DNA of 64,000 nucleotides. Source: JAVBMU01 sp031551755. Lineage in GTDB: Bacteria > Actinomycetota > Actinomycetes > Actinomycetales > Cellulomonadaceae. Location of the stretch: the NCBI GenBank assembly GCA_031551755.1, contig JAVBNE010000034.1, forward strand, positions 25,180 to 89,179, written 5' to 3'. The translations under genes and the position numbers were made by a program. The notes under the pieces were generated by a model, which saw nothing but the letters and a program-made list of their open reading frames with translations, did not search any database and had not been told where the DNA came from. This document shows positions 17,841 to 27,318 of this stretch, one piece after another. Positions within the stretch are counted from its first letter, which is position 1. Every line of letters starts with the position of its first letter.

Positions 17841-19223
17841 CTACTCCCCCGGCACGACGCGCGGCCACCAGTCCGCCGCCGGCGGTTCCCACGCGCCGGA
17901 GTCGGCGTCGTTCTGCGCACCGGAGCGAATGTCCTTCACCTGGTCCGCCCCCCGCACGCCGTCGTCGCCTACCTGACCCGCGAACCACACGAACGGGATG
18001 CCGCGCCGGTCCGCGTACTTGATCTGCTTACCGAACTTCGCGGCCGACGGCGCCACTTCGCACGGGATGCCTCGGGACCGCAACGCGGTGGCCACCGCGT
18101 CGGAGTTCGGGCGGGTCTCCTCATTGGTCACCGCGATCAACACCGCCGCGGGCACCGAACGTGTGGCCCGCACGAGCCCAGCGCCGAGCAGCCGGGAAAC
18201 CAGCCGGGACACCCCGATCGACAACCCGACGCCCGGGTAGGTGGCAGCACCGTCGGAGGCCAGGGCGTCGTAGCGTCCGCCCGAGCAGATCGACCCGAGG
18301 TGTTCGTGCCCGACCAGTTCCGTCTCGTAGACCGAGCCGGTGTAGTAGTCCAGGCCACGGGCGATCTTTAGATCCGCCACCACAACACCAGGGACGCGGC
18401 GAGCGGCCGCCTCCATAAGGGAGCCGAGTTCGGTCAGGCCCTGATCCAGCAGCTCCGACTCGATTCCGTGACCGGCCGCGAGCGCCCGCACCCGGTCGAT
18501 GACGGTCGCATCGCAGCCGTTTATCTGGGCCAACTCCAAACAAGCGGCGGCCTGCGCCGGGGTGGCACCCGCCACCTCCACGAGTTGCTCGGCGACTTTC
18601 TGCGCCCCGATCTTGTCGAGTTTGTCGATCTGCCGCAGCACCTCGTCCGGGTCGGTCAACCCCAGCCCGCGATAGAACCCCTCCGCCAGGCGACGGTTGT
18701 TGACCAGGATGCGGACCTCAGGCATCCCGATCTCCCGCAACGACCCGAGGGCTTCGGCGATCACGAGCGCGACATCTACCTCATAGTGGTACGGCAGCTC
18801 ACCCGCGCCCACGACGTCGATATCGGCCTGCATGAACTCCCGGAAACGACCGTCCTGGGGTCGTTCGCCACGCCAGACCTTTTGGATCTGGTAGCGCTTG
18901 AAGGGGAAGGCCAGCTGCCCGGCGTTCTCCAGGACGTAGCGAGCGAAGGGAACGGTGAGGTCGAAGTGCAGCCCAAGTTCGCGCTCGGGCCGCCCCGCCT
19001 TATCCGGGCGCGTCTCCTCCTGAAGGCGGCTCAGGGTGTAGACCTCCTTGGAGGTTTCCCCTTTGCGGAGGAGCTGATCCATCGGCTCGACCGCCCTGGT
19101 CTCGATGCCGGCGAATCCGTGGAGTTCGAAGGTCCGGCGCAACACATCGAGGATGTGCTGCTCGACGATCCGCCCAGCGGGCAGCCATTCGGGGAATCCG
19201 GACAGAGGTGTGGGGCGCGCCAT
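17841..19223 (-). CDS. hisS: histidine--tRNA ligase
   Basis: A 460-residue class II synthetase. The protein starts MARPTPLSGFPEWLPAGRIV, preserving the N-terminal LSGFPEWLP that replaces the more usual RGTxDxLP. Motif 2 is QIQKVWRGERPQDGRFREFMQAD. The histidine-specific motifs RGLDYYTG and SICSGGRYDAL follow, then a C-terminal anticodon-binding domain. The ATG at 19223 gives standard length; the longer frame is not conserved in form. This N-terminal variant is seen in actinobacterial HisS. It is followed closely by the unknown gene at 17284-17835. Confidence 0.95.
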   Translation of the reverse strand: MARPTPLSGFPEWLPAGRIVEQHILDVLRRTFELHGFAGIETRAVEPMDQLLRKGETSKEVYTLSRLQEETRPDKAGRPERELGLHFDLTVPFARYVLENAGQLAFPFKRYQIQKVWRGERPQDGRFREFMQADIDVVGAGELPYHYEVDVALVIAEALGSLREIGMPEVRILVNNRRLAEGFYRGLGLTDPDEVLRQIDKLDKIGAQKVAEQLVEVAGATPAQAAACLELAQINGCDATVIDRVRALAAGHGIESELLDQGLTELGSLMEAAARRVPGVVVADLKIARGLDYYTGSVYETELVGHEHLGSICSGGRYDALASDGAATYPGVGLSIGVSRLVSRLLGAGLVRATRSVPAAVLIAVTNEETRPNSDAVATALRSRGIPCEVAPSAAKFGKQIKYADRRGIPFVWFAGQVGDDGVRGADQVKDIRSGAQNDADSGAWEPPAADWWPRVVPGE

Positions 19224-19344
19224 GGGACCCGATCTTTCCAGACGAGCGCGATGCGCTCGAATCGCGGGCGGCCACGGATCGGGTCGCGGTCCGAAGAACG
19301 GCTGTCGCAGACGCGAGCATGAGTGCCACGAAATCAGCAGCCCG

Positions 19345-20136
19345 TCACGAGCCGAACAAGGCCGGACCCCGCAGATAGGGGTTGGCCGCCACCTGCGCTG
19401 CCAACGTGCTGACCGGGCCGTGCCCCGGGAGGACCGCCGGGTCCTCACCGAGTGCCGAGAACACGGCTTCTAGTCCGCCGATCACGTTCCGCAGCGTCCG
19501 GGCCATGGCTGCGTCGTCGCCGCCGGGCAGGTCGGTACGCCCGATCGTCCCAGCAAAGAGCACATCACCGGTGCACACCACCGACTCGGCACGGGCGACA
19601 GGCGACGGTCTGCCCTCCCCGGACGCATGCGGCCCGGATACGTAGAGCGTCGACCCTTCGGTGTGCCCGGGGGCGTGGATCGCCCGGATCTCGACGGCAC
19701 CGAAGGTCAGTGCCAGCCCGCCAGGTCCAGGCTCGACGGTCCGCACATCGGCCGGCTCACGGTATCCCCCAACGCGCGCCCCGGCCGCGAGGAGAGCCCG
19801 CGCCAACGGCCCGGGGCTATTGGGTGTGCTGCCGGGCTCGATGGTGCCCAGCGGATCGGCCAACCGGTAGGCATCGGCCCGATGAATGACCACCGGCACG
19901 TCATGTCGCGCACCGAGTTCCGCTGCGTCCCAGATGTGGTCGCCGTGCCCATGCGTGGCCAGGATCGCACGGACCTGTAACCCTCGTTCGGCTACTTCGG
20001 CGATCACCGCACCAGCTACTCCCGGACCAGGATCGACGACCACCGCGTCACTGCCCGCCCACAGGAGGTAACAGTTGGCCCCGAAGATCGGGCCAGTCAC
20101 CGACCACCATCCGACACTCGGCTCCACAACTCCCAT
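19345..20136 (-). CDS. MBL-fold metallo-hydrolase, glyoxalase II-like
   Basis: A 263-residue metallo-beta-lactamase-fold hydrolase. The metal motif THGHGDHIWD (HxHxDH) lies near residue 61. Further ligands are the histidine in HAPGHTEGS, the aspartate in VCTGDVLFAGTIGRTDLPGGD, and the histidine in LPGHGPVST. This set is characteristic of the GloB-like branch that cleaves thioesters such as S-lactoylglutathione. As actinobacteria mostly use mycothiol, the true substrate is uncertain. The gene commonly lies between hisS and relA in actinobacteria and has that location here. Confidence 0.88.
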   Translation of the reverse strand: MGVVEPSVGWWSVTGPIFGANCYLLWAGSDAVVVDPGPGVAGAVIAEVAERGLQVRAILATHGHGDHIWDAAELGARHDVPVVIHRADAYRLADPLGTIEPGSTPNSPGPLARALLAAGARVGGYREPADVRTVEPGPGGLALTFGAVEIRAIHAPGHTEGSTLYVSGPHASGEGRPSPVARAESVVCTGDVLFAGTIGRTDLPGGDDAAMARTLRNVIGGLEAVFSALGEDPAVLPGHGPVSTLAAQVAANPYLRGPALFGS

Positions 20137-20334
20137 CTCAGCACCGTAGCGCCCCTCGGCACCGCCGGGCTGTCTTGGCTGTCCCAGGTGCCTAGACTGT
20201 CCCTACCGGCGCGGTCGCACGCGGCGGTGGCGTGCACCAGGCCCGGCCGCAACGACCGGGCAGTCGTTGACGAGGCGCGGCGGAGGGCACTTGGCCCTTC
20301 ACCGTGTGTCGTCACCACCCGAGGAGTTGAATCC

Positions 20335-21942
20335 ATGAGCGATCCCACTGCGACCCCGGAGAACCTTCCGGCGCAGGAACCGACCAGTGACGACGCCGGG
20401 ATCGAGACTCCCACGACAAAGAGCACCACCGCCGGAGAAGCTGCGACAGCGACGACGGAGCAGCCCGCCGACGACATGACCACCGCGGACGCCTCGGCCG
20501 AACCCACCGTTCTGGTGGACACCGACGCAGCCCCGAAGCCGAGCACCCCACGGCCGAAGCCGCGCCCGGCGCCCCGGCCGAAGCCCAGTGCCATCCCGCA
20601 TCCGCCTCGTGTCCCTGCGGCTCCCGGTGACCACGCCCCGGCTGCTCCCGAGGTTCCGCTGACTCCCATCCTCGACGAAGCGGCTGCCAAGGCGGCGGCC
20701 GAGTTCGGGCGGATGGACGAGGACGGGACGGTCTGGGTCAAGGAAGCCGCCGGTGAACGTGTGGTCGGCCAGTTCCCAGGGGTCAATGCGGATGAGGCCA
20801 AGGCCCTCTACGTCCGGCGATACCTGGATCTTGCTGCCAAGGTGAACCTCTTCGAGGCACGGCTGGCCGGGACGGATCTGTCCGTCAAGGAGATCGACTC
20901 GACCCTTGCGAAGTTGACAGCCGAGACCGCCGAACCCGCCGCTGTTGGTGACCTCGATGGCCTGCGGGCGCACGTCGAGTCACTGCGCGCCGTGGCCGCC
21001 GAACGCCGAGCTGCGTTGGAGGAGGAGCGCGCCGCCGCTCGGGAGGCCGCCTTGGCAGCCCGGACCGAGATCATCGAGGCGGCCGAACGCATCGCTGCGA
21101 CCGACCCGAGCAAGATGCAGTGGCGGCCCGCCGGCGAGGAATTGCGCAAGCTCCTTGACGGATGGAAGGAAGCGCAGCGTTCCGGGCCGCGCATCGACCG
21201 GGCCAAGGAGGAGGCGCTCTGGAAGCGGTTCAGCCACGCCCGGACGGCCTTCGACCGTGAGCGTCGGCACTTCTTCGCCGAACTCGAACAGCGCAATACG
21301 TCCGCCAAGGCCGCCAAGGAACAGCTGGTGGCAGAGGCTGAGGCACTGTCGACCAGCACCGACTGGGGCGCAACGGCAGGTGCCTACCGCGACCTGATGA
21401 CCCGCTGGAAGGCAGCCGGCCGGGCCAGTCGCCGCGACGATGATGCCCTGTGGGCGCGGTTCCGCAGCGCTCAGGACGCCTTCTTCCATGCTCGCGACGC
21501 CGCCAACGCGGCTACCGATGAGGAGTATGCGGCGAACCTGCTCGTCAAGGAGGCCCTACTGGTCGAGGCTGAAGCTCTCGTGCCCGTCGAGGATCTGGCC
21601 AACGCCAAATCCGCCCTGCGGTCGATCCAGGAGCGCTGGGAAGACGCCGGCCGGGTTCCGCGAGCGGATCTGCAGCGGGTCGAAGGTCGGCTGCGCGCAG
21701 TGGAGAATGCCGTGCGCGACGCCGAACAGGCCAAGTGGACGCGAAGCAACCCCGAGACCCGTGCCCGTGCCGAGGGGGCGGCCGCGCAGCTCGAGTCCGC
21801 GATCACCGCGCTCGAGGCGGATCTGGCCGCCGCGCAGGCCGCCGGGAACAACCGCAAGGTCGCTGATATCGAGACCGCGCTCGCGGCTCGTCGCGCCTGG
21901 TTGGAGCAAGTCCAGCGGGCAGCCCAGGAGGCTCAGGGCTAA
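20335..21942 (+). CDS. DUF349 repeat protein
   Basis: A 535-residue cytoplasmic protein. Residues 1-105 are disordered and rich in Thr, Ala, Pro and Glu, with a Pro-Arg-Lys run (STPRPKPRPAPRPKPSAIP). The rest is helical, with repeated units containing WK or WE and a following aromatic: LLDGWKEAQRSGPR, DLMTRWKAAGRASR and SIQERWEDAGRVPR. These are DUF349 repeats. The ATG at 20335 has GAGGAG 8 nt upstream; the frame extends 49 codons further without a better start. The molecular role is not known to me; the gene is often near relA/hisS in actinobacteria. Confidence 0.82.
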   Translation: MSDPTATPENLPAQEPTSDDAGIETPTTKSTTAGEAATATTEQPADDMTTADASAEPTVLVDTDAAPKPSTPRPKPRPAPRPKPSAIPHPPRVPAAPGDHAPAAPEVPLTPILDEAAAKAAAEFGRMDEDGTVWVKEAAGERVVGQFPGVNADEAKALYVRRYLDLAAKVNLFEARLAGTDLSVKEIDSTLAKLTAETAEPAAVGDLDGLRAHVESLRAVAAERRAALEEERAAAREAALAARTEIIEAAERIAATDPSKMQWRPAGEELRKLLDGWKEAQRSGPRIDRAKEEALWKRFSHARTAFDRERRHFFAELEQRNTSAKAAKEQLVAEAEALSTSTDWGATAGAYRDLMTRWKAAGRASRRDDDALWARFRSAQDAFFHARDAANAATDEEYAANLLVKEALLVEAEALVPVEDLANAKSALRSIQERWEDAGRVPRADLQRVEGRLRAVENAVRDAEQAKWTRSNPETRARAEGAAAQLESAITALEADLAAAQAAGNNRKVADIETALAARRAWLEQVQRAAQEAQG

Positions 21943-22054
21943 TAGCGGTCGGCAGCACGCGGAGTTCTGTGGCGCACCGTCGTCCACAGGGCTGGTCCTC
22001 CACAGGACGCCTCGGCCCCGCATGTGAGGCGACCGGAAGCTGGCACGCTGAGGT

Positions 22055-22681
22055 ATGCCCATCTCGACGATCTCCCGCGCCGCAGTGCCGCTCTCAGCCG
22101 GGCGCGCTGCCCACCCGTGGCGGCTACCAGAACCGCATAGGCCTTCCGATATCCGGTCCGAGCTGGTGCGGGCCGGCGATGTCGGTGGCGGCGCGGCGTG
22201 GCAGATCCTGATCCGAGACGGGCTCCTGGCCGAACTGTGGCACGGTGTCGCGGCGAGTCCCACGGTCCCGGTGACCGCCGAACTGCGGGCGCGCGCCGTC
22301 CGTGACCTGATTCCCACACACACGACGCTCGGAGGACTCAGCGCCGTCTGGATCCTCACCGGGGGCTCGGCACCTGCAACCCTCGACGTGATCTACCCGC
22401 CGGGAACGCACCGGCCACCAGCGACCCTGGGCCGCGCACCCCGCCAAGCACATGTGTTGGCCGACGAGCGAGTCCTGGTGGGCAAACTCGCCATCACGGC
22501 TCCGTTGCGGACGGTGCTCGATGTGGCCACCCGGGTGCCGAAGGATGACGCGCTGGCCGCGATCCGGGTGCTGACGAAGGCGTGCGGTGTGGACCTGGAG
22601 GCCGCCCGGCGATCTCTCGACCTGAGATTCCGCTGGCCTCGGCGGGATCATGCCCGCGCCGTCTTGGCTCAGGCCGCATGA
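22055..22681 (+). CDS. AbiEi-like antitoxin-family protein (orphan)
   Basis: A 208-residue protein with a short N-terminal winged-helix-like part (IRSELVRAGDVGGGAAWQIL, then IRDGLLAELWHGV). Its C-terminal part resembles AbiEi/DUF-type proteins (LVGKLAITAPLRTVLDVATR and an arginine-rich end). In AbiE systems AbiEi is a transcriptional antitoxin for a nucleotidyltransferase toxin. No AbiEii-like gene is adjacent, so this is an orphan or a domesticated regulator. It ends 36 bp before the polymerase gene and may share its transcript. Family assignment is from motif impression only. Confidence 0.55.
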   Translation: MPISTISRAAVPLSAGRAAHPWRLPEPHRPSDIRSELVRAGDVGGGAAWQILIRDGLLAELWHGVAASPTVPVTAELRARAVRDLIPTHTTLGGLSAVWILTGGSAPATLDVIYPPGTHRPPATLGRAPRQAHVLADERVLVGKLAITAPLRTVLDVATRVPKDDALAAIRVLTKACGVDLEAARRSLDLRFRWPRRDHARAVLAQAA

Positions 22682-22717
22682 CCGGTGACGTCAACAGGTC
22701 ACCCCTACAGTGGAGTC

Positions 22718-23788
22718 ATGTCCCCCACCGCCAAGCCGGTCGAAGTCGATGTCGCCGGACGCACCGTCCGTGTCAGCAGTCCCGACCGGGTGGTCTTCCC
22801 CACGATCGGTGTGACGAAACTCGATGTCGTGCACTACTTCCAGGCCGTGGGCGACGGCATTCTCGGGGCTGTGATGGATCGGCCGACGACTCTCGAACGT
22901 TGGCCCAAGGGGTACTTCGACGGCGCGAAGCTCGCGACCCGCAACGACAGCCGGGGCGATGCCTTCTATCAGAAGCGCGCTCCGAGCGGCGCGCCGGAGT
23001 ACGTGCAGACCGCGCGGATCGCCTTCCCCTCAGGTCGATACGCCGACGAGGTCTGCCCCACGGAGTTGGCCGTCGTCATTTGGGCGGCCCAGATGGGCAC
23101 TCTCACCTTCCATCCATGGCCGGTCACCTCCGCCGATGTCGACTCCCCCGACCAACTGCGGATCGACCTCGATCCGCAACCGGGAACATCCTTCACTGAC
23201 GCGGCGGCGGTGGCCCCGGTGCTCCGCGAGATCCTCGACGAACTCGGGCTAACCGGCTGGCCCAAGACCTCCGGCGGCCGCGGGCTGCACGTCTTCGTCC
23301 CGATCGCACCGAGGTGGACGTTCGTAGAAGCCCGGCGGGCCACCATCGCCATCGGCCGCGAACTCGAACGCCGACTGCCGTCGCAGGTCACCACCAAATG
23401 GTGGAAGGAGGAACGCGGTGCGCGGATCTTCGTGGACTATAACCAGATGGCCCGAGACCGCACCATCGCCTCGGCCTACTCGATCCGGGCGAACGCCCGC
23501 GCCACGGTCTCCGCACCCCTTCGCTGGGAAGAGATCGACCAGGTCCACCCGGACGACTTCGATGTCACGACCATGCCCGCCAGGTTCGCCGATGTAGGCG
23601 ACCTCTTCGCCCCGCTGCGCGCGGATCGCTCCGAACCAGGCGGCGATCTGGGGGCCGCCCTGGAACTCTCTCGGCGGGACGAAGCCGATCACGGGCTCGG
23701 CGACCTGCCCTACCCCCCGGAATACCCCAAGATGCCTGGTGAGCCGAAACGAGTGCAGCCCAGCAAGGACCGCGACCGCGCACAGTAG
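22718..23788 (+). CDS. LigD-type archaeo-eukaryotic primase/polymerase domain protein
   Basis: A 356-residue stand-alone polymerase of the LigD POL (AEP primase-polymerase) family, which fills short gaps and adds ribonucleotides during end joining or excision repair. Metal-binding aspartates are expected in RIDLDPQP (D150, D152). The conserved SGGRGLHVFVP segment follows, and VDYNQMARDRTIASAYSIR contains the third acidic site. No ligase or phosphoesterase domain is fused. The ATG at 22718 is preferred on family start position; a GTG at 22685 is in frame. It converges on an ATP-dependent DNA ligase, an arrangement like the Prim-PolC/LigC pair of mycobacteria. No ku gene is present in the window. 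Confidence 0.88.
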   Translation: MSPTAKPVEVDVAGRTVRVSSPDRVVFPTIGVTKLDVVHYFQAVGDGILGAVMDRPTTLERWPKGYFDGAKLATRNDSRGDAFYQKRAPSGAPEYVQTARIAFPSGRYADEVCPTELAVVIWAAQMGTLTFHPWPVTSADVDSPDQLRIDLDPQPGTSFTDAAAVAPVLREILDELGLTGWPKTSGGRGLHVFVPIAPRWTFVEARRATIAIGRELERRLPSQVTTKWWKEERGARIFVDYNQMARDRTIASAYSIRANARATVSAPLRWEEIDQVHPDDFDVTTMPARFADVGDLFAPLRADRSEPGGDLGAALELSRRDEADHGLGDLPYPPEYPKMPGEPKRVQPSKDRDRAQ

Positions 23789-23797
23789 GTGCTTACC

Positions 23798-23902
23798 CGG
23801 TGCCTCGGATGCCAGGAACGCGGGCTCAGGTTCTGGGAACGAGCGTTCAGATTTCCGGAGCGGGGCATCGCGTTCACAGTGACGGGGCTCAGGTTCCCGG
23901 AG
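23798..23902. repeat. five imperfect 21-bp tandem repeats
   Basis: Five head-to-tail units of exactly 21 bp fill the gap between the convergent polymerase and ligase genes (unit starts 23798, 23819, 23840, 23861, 23882). Units 2 and 5 share GGGCTCAGGTT, and unit 3 has GTTCAGATTT at the same phase. Units 1 and 4 are more degraded. Read on the plus strand the units give a heptad pattern close to RGLRFPE. The array overlaps the last codons of the ligase gene. Confidence 0.7.
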
Positions 23903-24980
23903 CTCCCGGCAACAACCCCGCCAGGTCATAGCTCACCGGCTCCTCCAACTGTTCATAGGTGCACGTGGCGGGATCGCGGTCCAAACGCCAGCGCTTGAAC
24001 TGGGAGGTGTGCCGGAACCGGGTGCCCTCCATGTGGTCATAGGCGACCTCGACGACCCGCTCGGGCCGCAGCGGTGTGAAAGACAGGTCCTTGCCACTGC
24101 TCCACCGCGAGACGGCACCCGGCATCCGCTCCCCCGCCGGGTTCTCCCAACCGGCCCACGGGTGTCCATCGGCCTCCACAGTGCCGGGCTCGACGACGAG
24201 GTCGGCGAGTTCGCCGACCAGCTCCGCCCGACGGACCGCCGAGAAGGAGGCGGCCACGCCCACGAACTGCAGGGTCCCCGACTCGTCGTAGAGGCCCAAC
24301 AACAGCGACCCGAGCAGCGGGTGTTCCGGCGTCGATGTCTTGTGCAGCCGGTACCCAGCCACCACCACTTCGGCGGTGCGGGCGTGTTTGATCTTGAGCA
24401 TTGCCCGCTTATTCGCCTGGTAGGTGCCGTTGAGCGGTTTTGCGACCACACCGTCGAGCCCGGCCCCCTCGAATTCGGTGAACCATCGCCGAGCAACCGC
24501 CACGTCGGCGGTCCGGGGAGTCGCATGTACCCTGGGTCCGGCCAATCCGAGGGTGGTCAACGTGTCGATCCGTTCGCTCAGCGGGCGGCCGGTCAGGTCT
24601 TCGTCGCCGAACGCGAGAATGTCGAAAGCCACCAGACTCGCCGGCGTCTGCGCGGCCAACCGGGTCACACGCGAGGCTGCCGGATGGATGCGTTGCCCCA
24701 GCAACTCGAAGTCGAGCCGGTTCCCGCGAGCCACGATGATCTCACCGTCGACGACGCACCTGTCCGGAAGCGCCTCCAGCACGGCCTCAACGATATCCGG
24801 GAAGTACCGGTCCATCGGCTTGGCGTTGCGCGAGTCCAAGCGCACCTCATCCCCGTCCCGGTACGCGAGGCAACGAAAGCCGTCCCACTTCGGTTCGAAG
24901 ACGAATCCCCCATCCTCCGGGATGGCCGGAACCGCCTTGGCCAACATGGGCAGCACGGGTGGCATCACGGGCAAGTCCAT
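23889..24980 (-). CDS. ATP-dependent DNA ligase, LigC-like
   Basis: A 363-residue ATP-dependent ligase with only the adenylation and OB domains. The nucleotidyl-lysine motif EPKWDGFR puts the catalytic lysine at residue 31. Other motifs are DSRNAKPMDRYFP, VDGEIIV, FDILAFGDEDLTGRPL, EGAGLDGVVAKPLNGTY and KIKHARTAEVVVAGYRLHK. Size and lack of extra domains fit the LigC class. The frame is open upstream to 25073 inside relA, but the ATG at 24980 gives the normal start. It lies 37 bp after relA on the same strand. Its last codons are formed by the 21-bp repeat array. Confidence 0.9.
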   Translation of the reverse strand: MDLPVMPPVLPMLAKAVPAIPEDGGFVFEPKWDGFRCLAYRDGDEVRLDSRNAKPMDRYFPDIVEAVLEALPDRCVVDGEIIVARGNRLDFELLGQRIHPAASRVTRLAAQTPASLVAFDILAFGDEDLTGRPLSERIDTLTTLGLAGPRVHATPRTADVAVARRWFTEFEGAGLDGVVAKPLNGTYQANKRAMLKIKHARTAEVVVAGYRLHKTSTPEHPLLGSLLLGLYDESGTLQFVGVAASFSAVRRAELVGELADLVVEPGTVEADGHPWAGWENPAGERMPGAVSRWSSGKDLSFTPLRPERVVEVAYDHMEGTRFRHTSQFKRWRLDRDPATCTYEQLEEPVSYDLAGLLPGAPGT

Positions 24981-25017
24981 CCTGCGATCGTGCCACCTGC
25001 CCGCTGTCGCGGTCCTG

Positions 25018-27318
25018 CTATCGGGGCAATGGCGGGTTGTCGGCGCGGTTCCCGGTAATGCGATGCACGTCATACACTCCGTCGACCTTACGGACGGCGG
25101 CCAATACCTGGGTCAGGTGGCCCGGCTCTGCCATTTCGAAGACGAACCGCGACAGGGCGACTCGATCGTTCGACGTGGAGACCGTCGCCGACAGGATGTT
25201 GACGTGATGGTCGGACAGCACCCGGGTCACATCCGAGAGCAACCGCGAACGGTCGAGGGCCTCGACCTGGATCTGCACGAGGAACAGGGTGTTCGCGCCG
25301 GTGGTCCAGGAAACCTCAACCATCCGCTCCGGCTGGGTCCGCAGCCCTTCGACGTTCCCACAGTCGGCCCGGTGCACACTGACTCCCTGGCCGCGGGTGA
25401 TGAAACCGATGATCTCGTCACCCGGCACGGGGGTACAGCACCGCGCGAGCTTGACCCAGATGTCACTGATGCCGTGCACGACGACACCCGGGTCGGCGGT
25501 GCGCACCCGCCGGGCCGTGTGCCCGGGACGGGCGACCTCGGCAAGATCCTCGGCTGTGCCGTCGTCGCCGCCCATCGACTGCACAAGTCGGGACACGACA
25601 TGGCCGGCAGTGATCTGTCCCTCGCCGATGGCCGCGTACAGCGCTGTGACATCAGCAAAACGCATCTCGTTGGCCAATGCGACCAGCGACTCGTGGGAAA
25701 GCAGCCGCTGGATCGGCAGGTTCTGCTTGCGCATCGCCTTGGCGATCAGGGTCTTGCCGCGTTCGACGGCCTCTTCGCGCCGCTCCTTGGAGAACCACTG
25801 CCGGATCTTGTTCCGTGCCCGCGGGCTCTTGACGAAGGCCAGCCAGTCCCGGCTCGGGCCGGCGGACTCCGACTTCGAGGTCAGCACCTCGACGACGTCG
25901 CCGCTCTCCAGGGCGGAGTCCAGCGGAATCAGACGGCCGTTGACCCGCGCGCCCATCGTCCGGTGACCGACCTCGGTGTGCACCGCATAGGCGAAGTCGA
26001 CGGGGGTCGCCCCTGCTGGCAGCGCCCGGACATCACCTTTGGGGGTGAAAACGTAGACCTCCGCGCCACCGATCTCGAACCGCAGCGAGTCGAGGAACTC
26101 GGCTGGGTCGGCGGTCTCCTGCTGCCAGTCGACCAGCTGTCGTAGCCATTGCATCTCGCCGGCGGTGTCGACCGTCTTGCCTGACTTCGAGGTCTCCTTG
26201 TACTTCCAGTGCGCGGCGACACCGTATTCGGCCCGCCGGTGCATGTCGTGGGTGCGGATCTGGATCTCGACCGGCTTACCACCCGGGCCGATGACCGTGG
26301 TGTGCAACGACTGGTACATGTTGAATTTGGGCATCGCGATGTAGTCCTTGAACCGCCCCGGCACCGGGTTCCAGCGCGCGTGCAGCGCTCCCAGGGCGGC
26401 GTAACAGTCCCGGACCGAATCGACCAGTACCCGGACCCCGACGAGGTCGTGGATCTCGGTGAAGTCGTGCCCGCGCACGATCATCTTCTGGTAGATCGAG
26501 TAGAAATGTTTCGGCCGGCCGGTGACGGTGGCGCGGATCTTGGCGGTGCGCAGATCGGCGGCGACCTGCTCCCGCACCACCGCGAGGTACTCCTCGCGGG
26601 CCGGGGATCGGTCGACCACCAAATGCACGATCTCGTCATAGACCTTGGGGTACAACGCCTGGAAGGAGAGGTCCTCCAGCTCCCACTTAATGGTGTTCAT
26701 GCCAAGTCGGTGAGCCAACGGCGCGTAGATCTCCAAGGTCTCCCGAGCCTTGCGGTTGGCCGACGACGAGGACACGAACTTCCATGTCCGCGCATTGTGA
26801 AGACGATCCGCCAGTTTGATGACCAGCACCCGGATGTCGCGGGCCATCGCGATGACCATCTTGCGCACGGTCTCGGCCTGGGCCGCGTCGCCGTAGGTGA
26901 CCTTGTCGAGTTTGGTGACGCCGTCGACCAGCATCGCGATCTCAGCGCCGTACTCCTCGCGGAGTTGGTCGAGGGAGTAGTCGGTGTCCTCCACCGTGTC
27001 GTGCAGCAGCGCGGCGGCCAGGGTGGAGCCGTCGAATCCGAGTTCGGCGAGGATCGTCGTGACCGCCACGGGATGCGTGATGTAGGGAGCGCCGCTCTTG
27101 CGAGTCTGCCCCCGGTGCGCTTTCTCCGCTGTCTCGTAGGCACGCTCGATCAGCGCGATATCGCTCTTGGGATGGTTGGTCCGGATGGCTTGGAGCACCG
27201 GTTCCAGGGCCGGGTTGACTCCCGCCGTACGGGTGCCGAATCGCGCCAGCCGCGCGCGTACCCTGCTCGCCGACGACTGGTCCGTGATCGGGCGCGCGGT
27301 GGTGACGTCATCTGCCAT
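25018..27318 (-). CDS. relA: bifunctional (p)ppGpp synthetase/hydrolase
   Basis: A 766-residue RelA/SpoT (Rel) protein controlling the stringent response. The HD hydrolase domain has LLHDTVEDTD near residue 107 and KLADRLHNARTW. The synthetase domain has GHDFTEIHDLVGVRVLV, PKFNMYQSLHTTVIGP and EIQIRTHDMHRRAEYGVAAHW. A TGS domain begins near VYVFTPKGDVRALP, and the C-terminus ends in an ACT domain (LFLVQIQVEALDRSRLLSDV). Both catalytic motifs are intact, so it is bifunctional. The ATG at 27318 has GGAGG close upstream; the adjacent GTG is the alternative. It is normally next to apt but is separated from it here by insertion sequences. Confidence 0.95.
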   Translation of the reverse strand: MADDVTTARPITDQSSASRVRARLARFGTRTAGVNPALEPVLQAIRTNHPKSDIALIERAYETAEKAHRGQTRKSGAPYITHPVAVTTILAELGFDGSTLAAALLHDTVEDTDYSLDQLREEYGAEIAMLVDGVTKLDKVTYGDAAQAETVRKMVIAMARDIRVLVIKLADRLHNARTWKFVSSSSANRKARETLEIYAPLAHRLGMNTIKWELEDLSFQALYPKVYDEIVHLVVDRSPAREEYLAVVREQVAADLRTAKIRATVTGRPKHFYSIYQKMIVRGHDFTEIHDLVGVRVLVDSVRDCYAALGALHARWNPVPGRFKDYIAMPKFNMYQSLHTTVIGPGGKPVEIQIRTHDMHRRAEYGVAAHWKYKETSKSGKTVDTAGEMQWLRQLVDWQQETADPAEFLDSLRFEIGGAEVYVFTPKGDVRALPAGATPVDFAYAVHTEVGHRTMGARVNGRLIPLDSALESGDVVEVLTSKSESAGPSRDWLAFVKSPRARNKIRQWFSKERREEAVERGKTLIAKAMRKQNLPIQRLLSHESLVALANEMRFADVTALYAAIGEGQITAGHVVSRLVQSMGGDDGTAEDLAEVARPGHTARRVRTADPGVVVHGISDIWVKLARCCTPVPGDEIIGFITRGQGVSVHRADCGNVEGLRTQPERMVEVSWTTGANTLFLVQIQVEALDRSRLLSDVTRVLSDHHVNILSATVSTSNDRVALSRFVFEMAEPGHLTQVLAAVRKVDGVYDVHRITGNRADNPPLPR

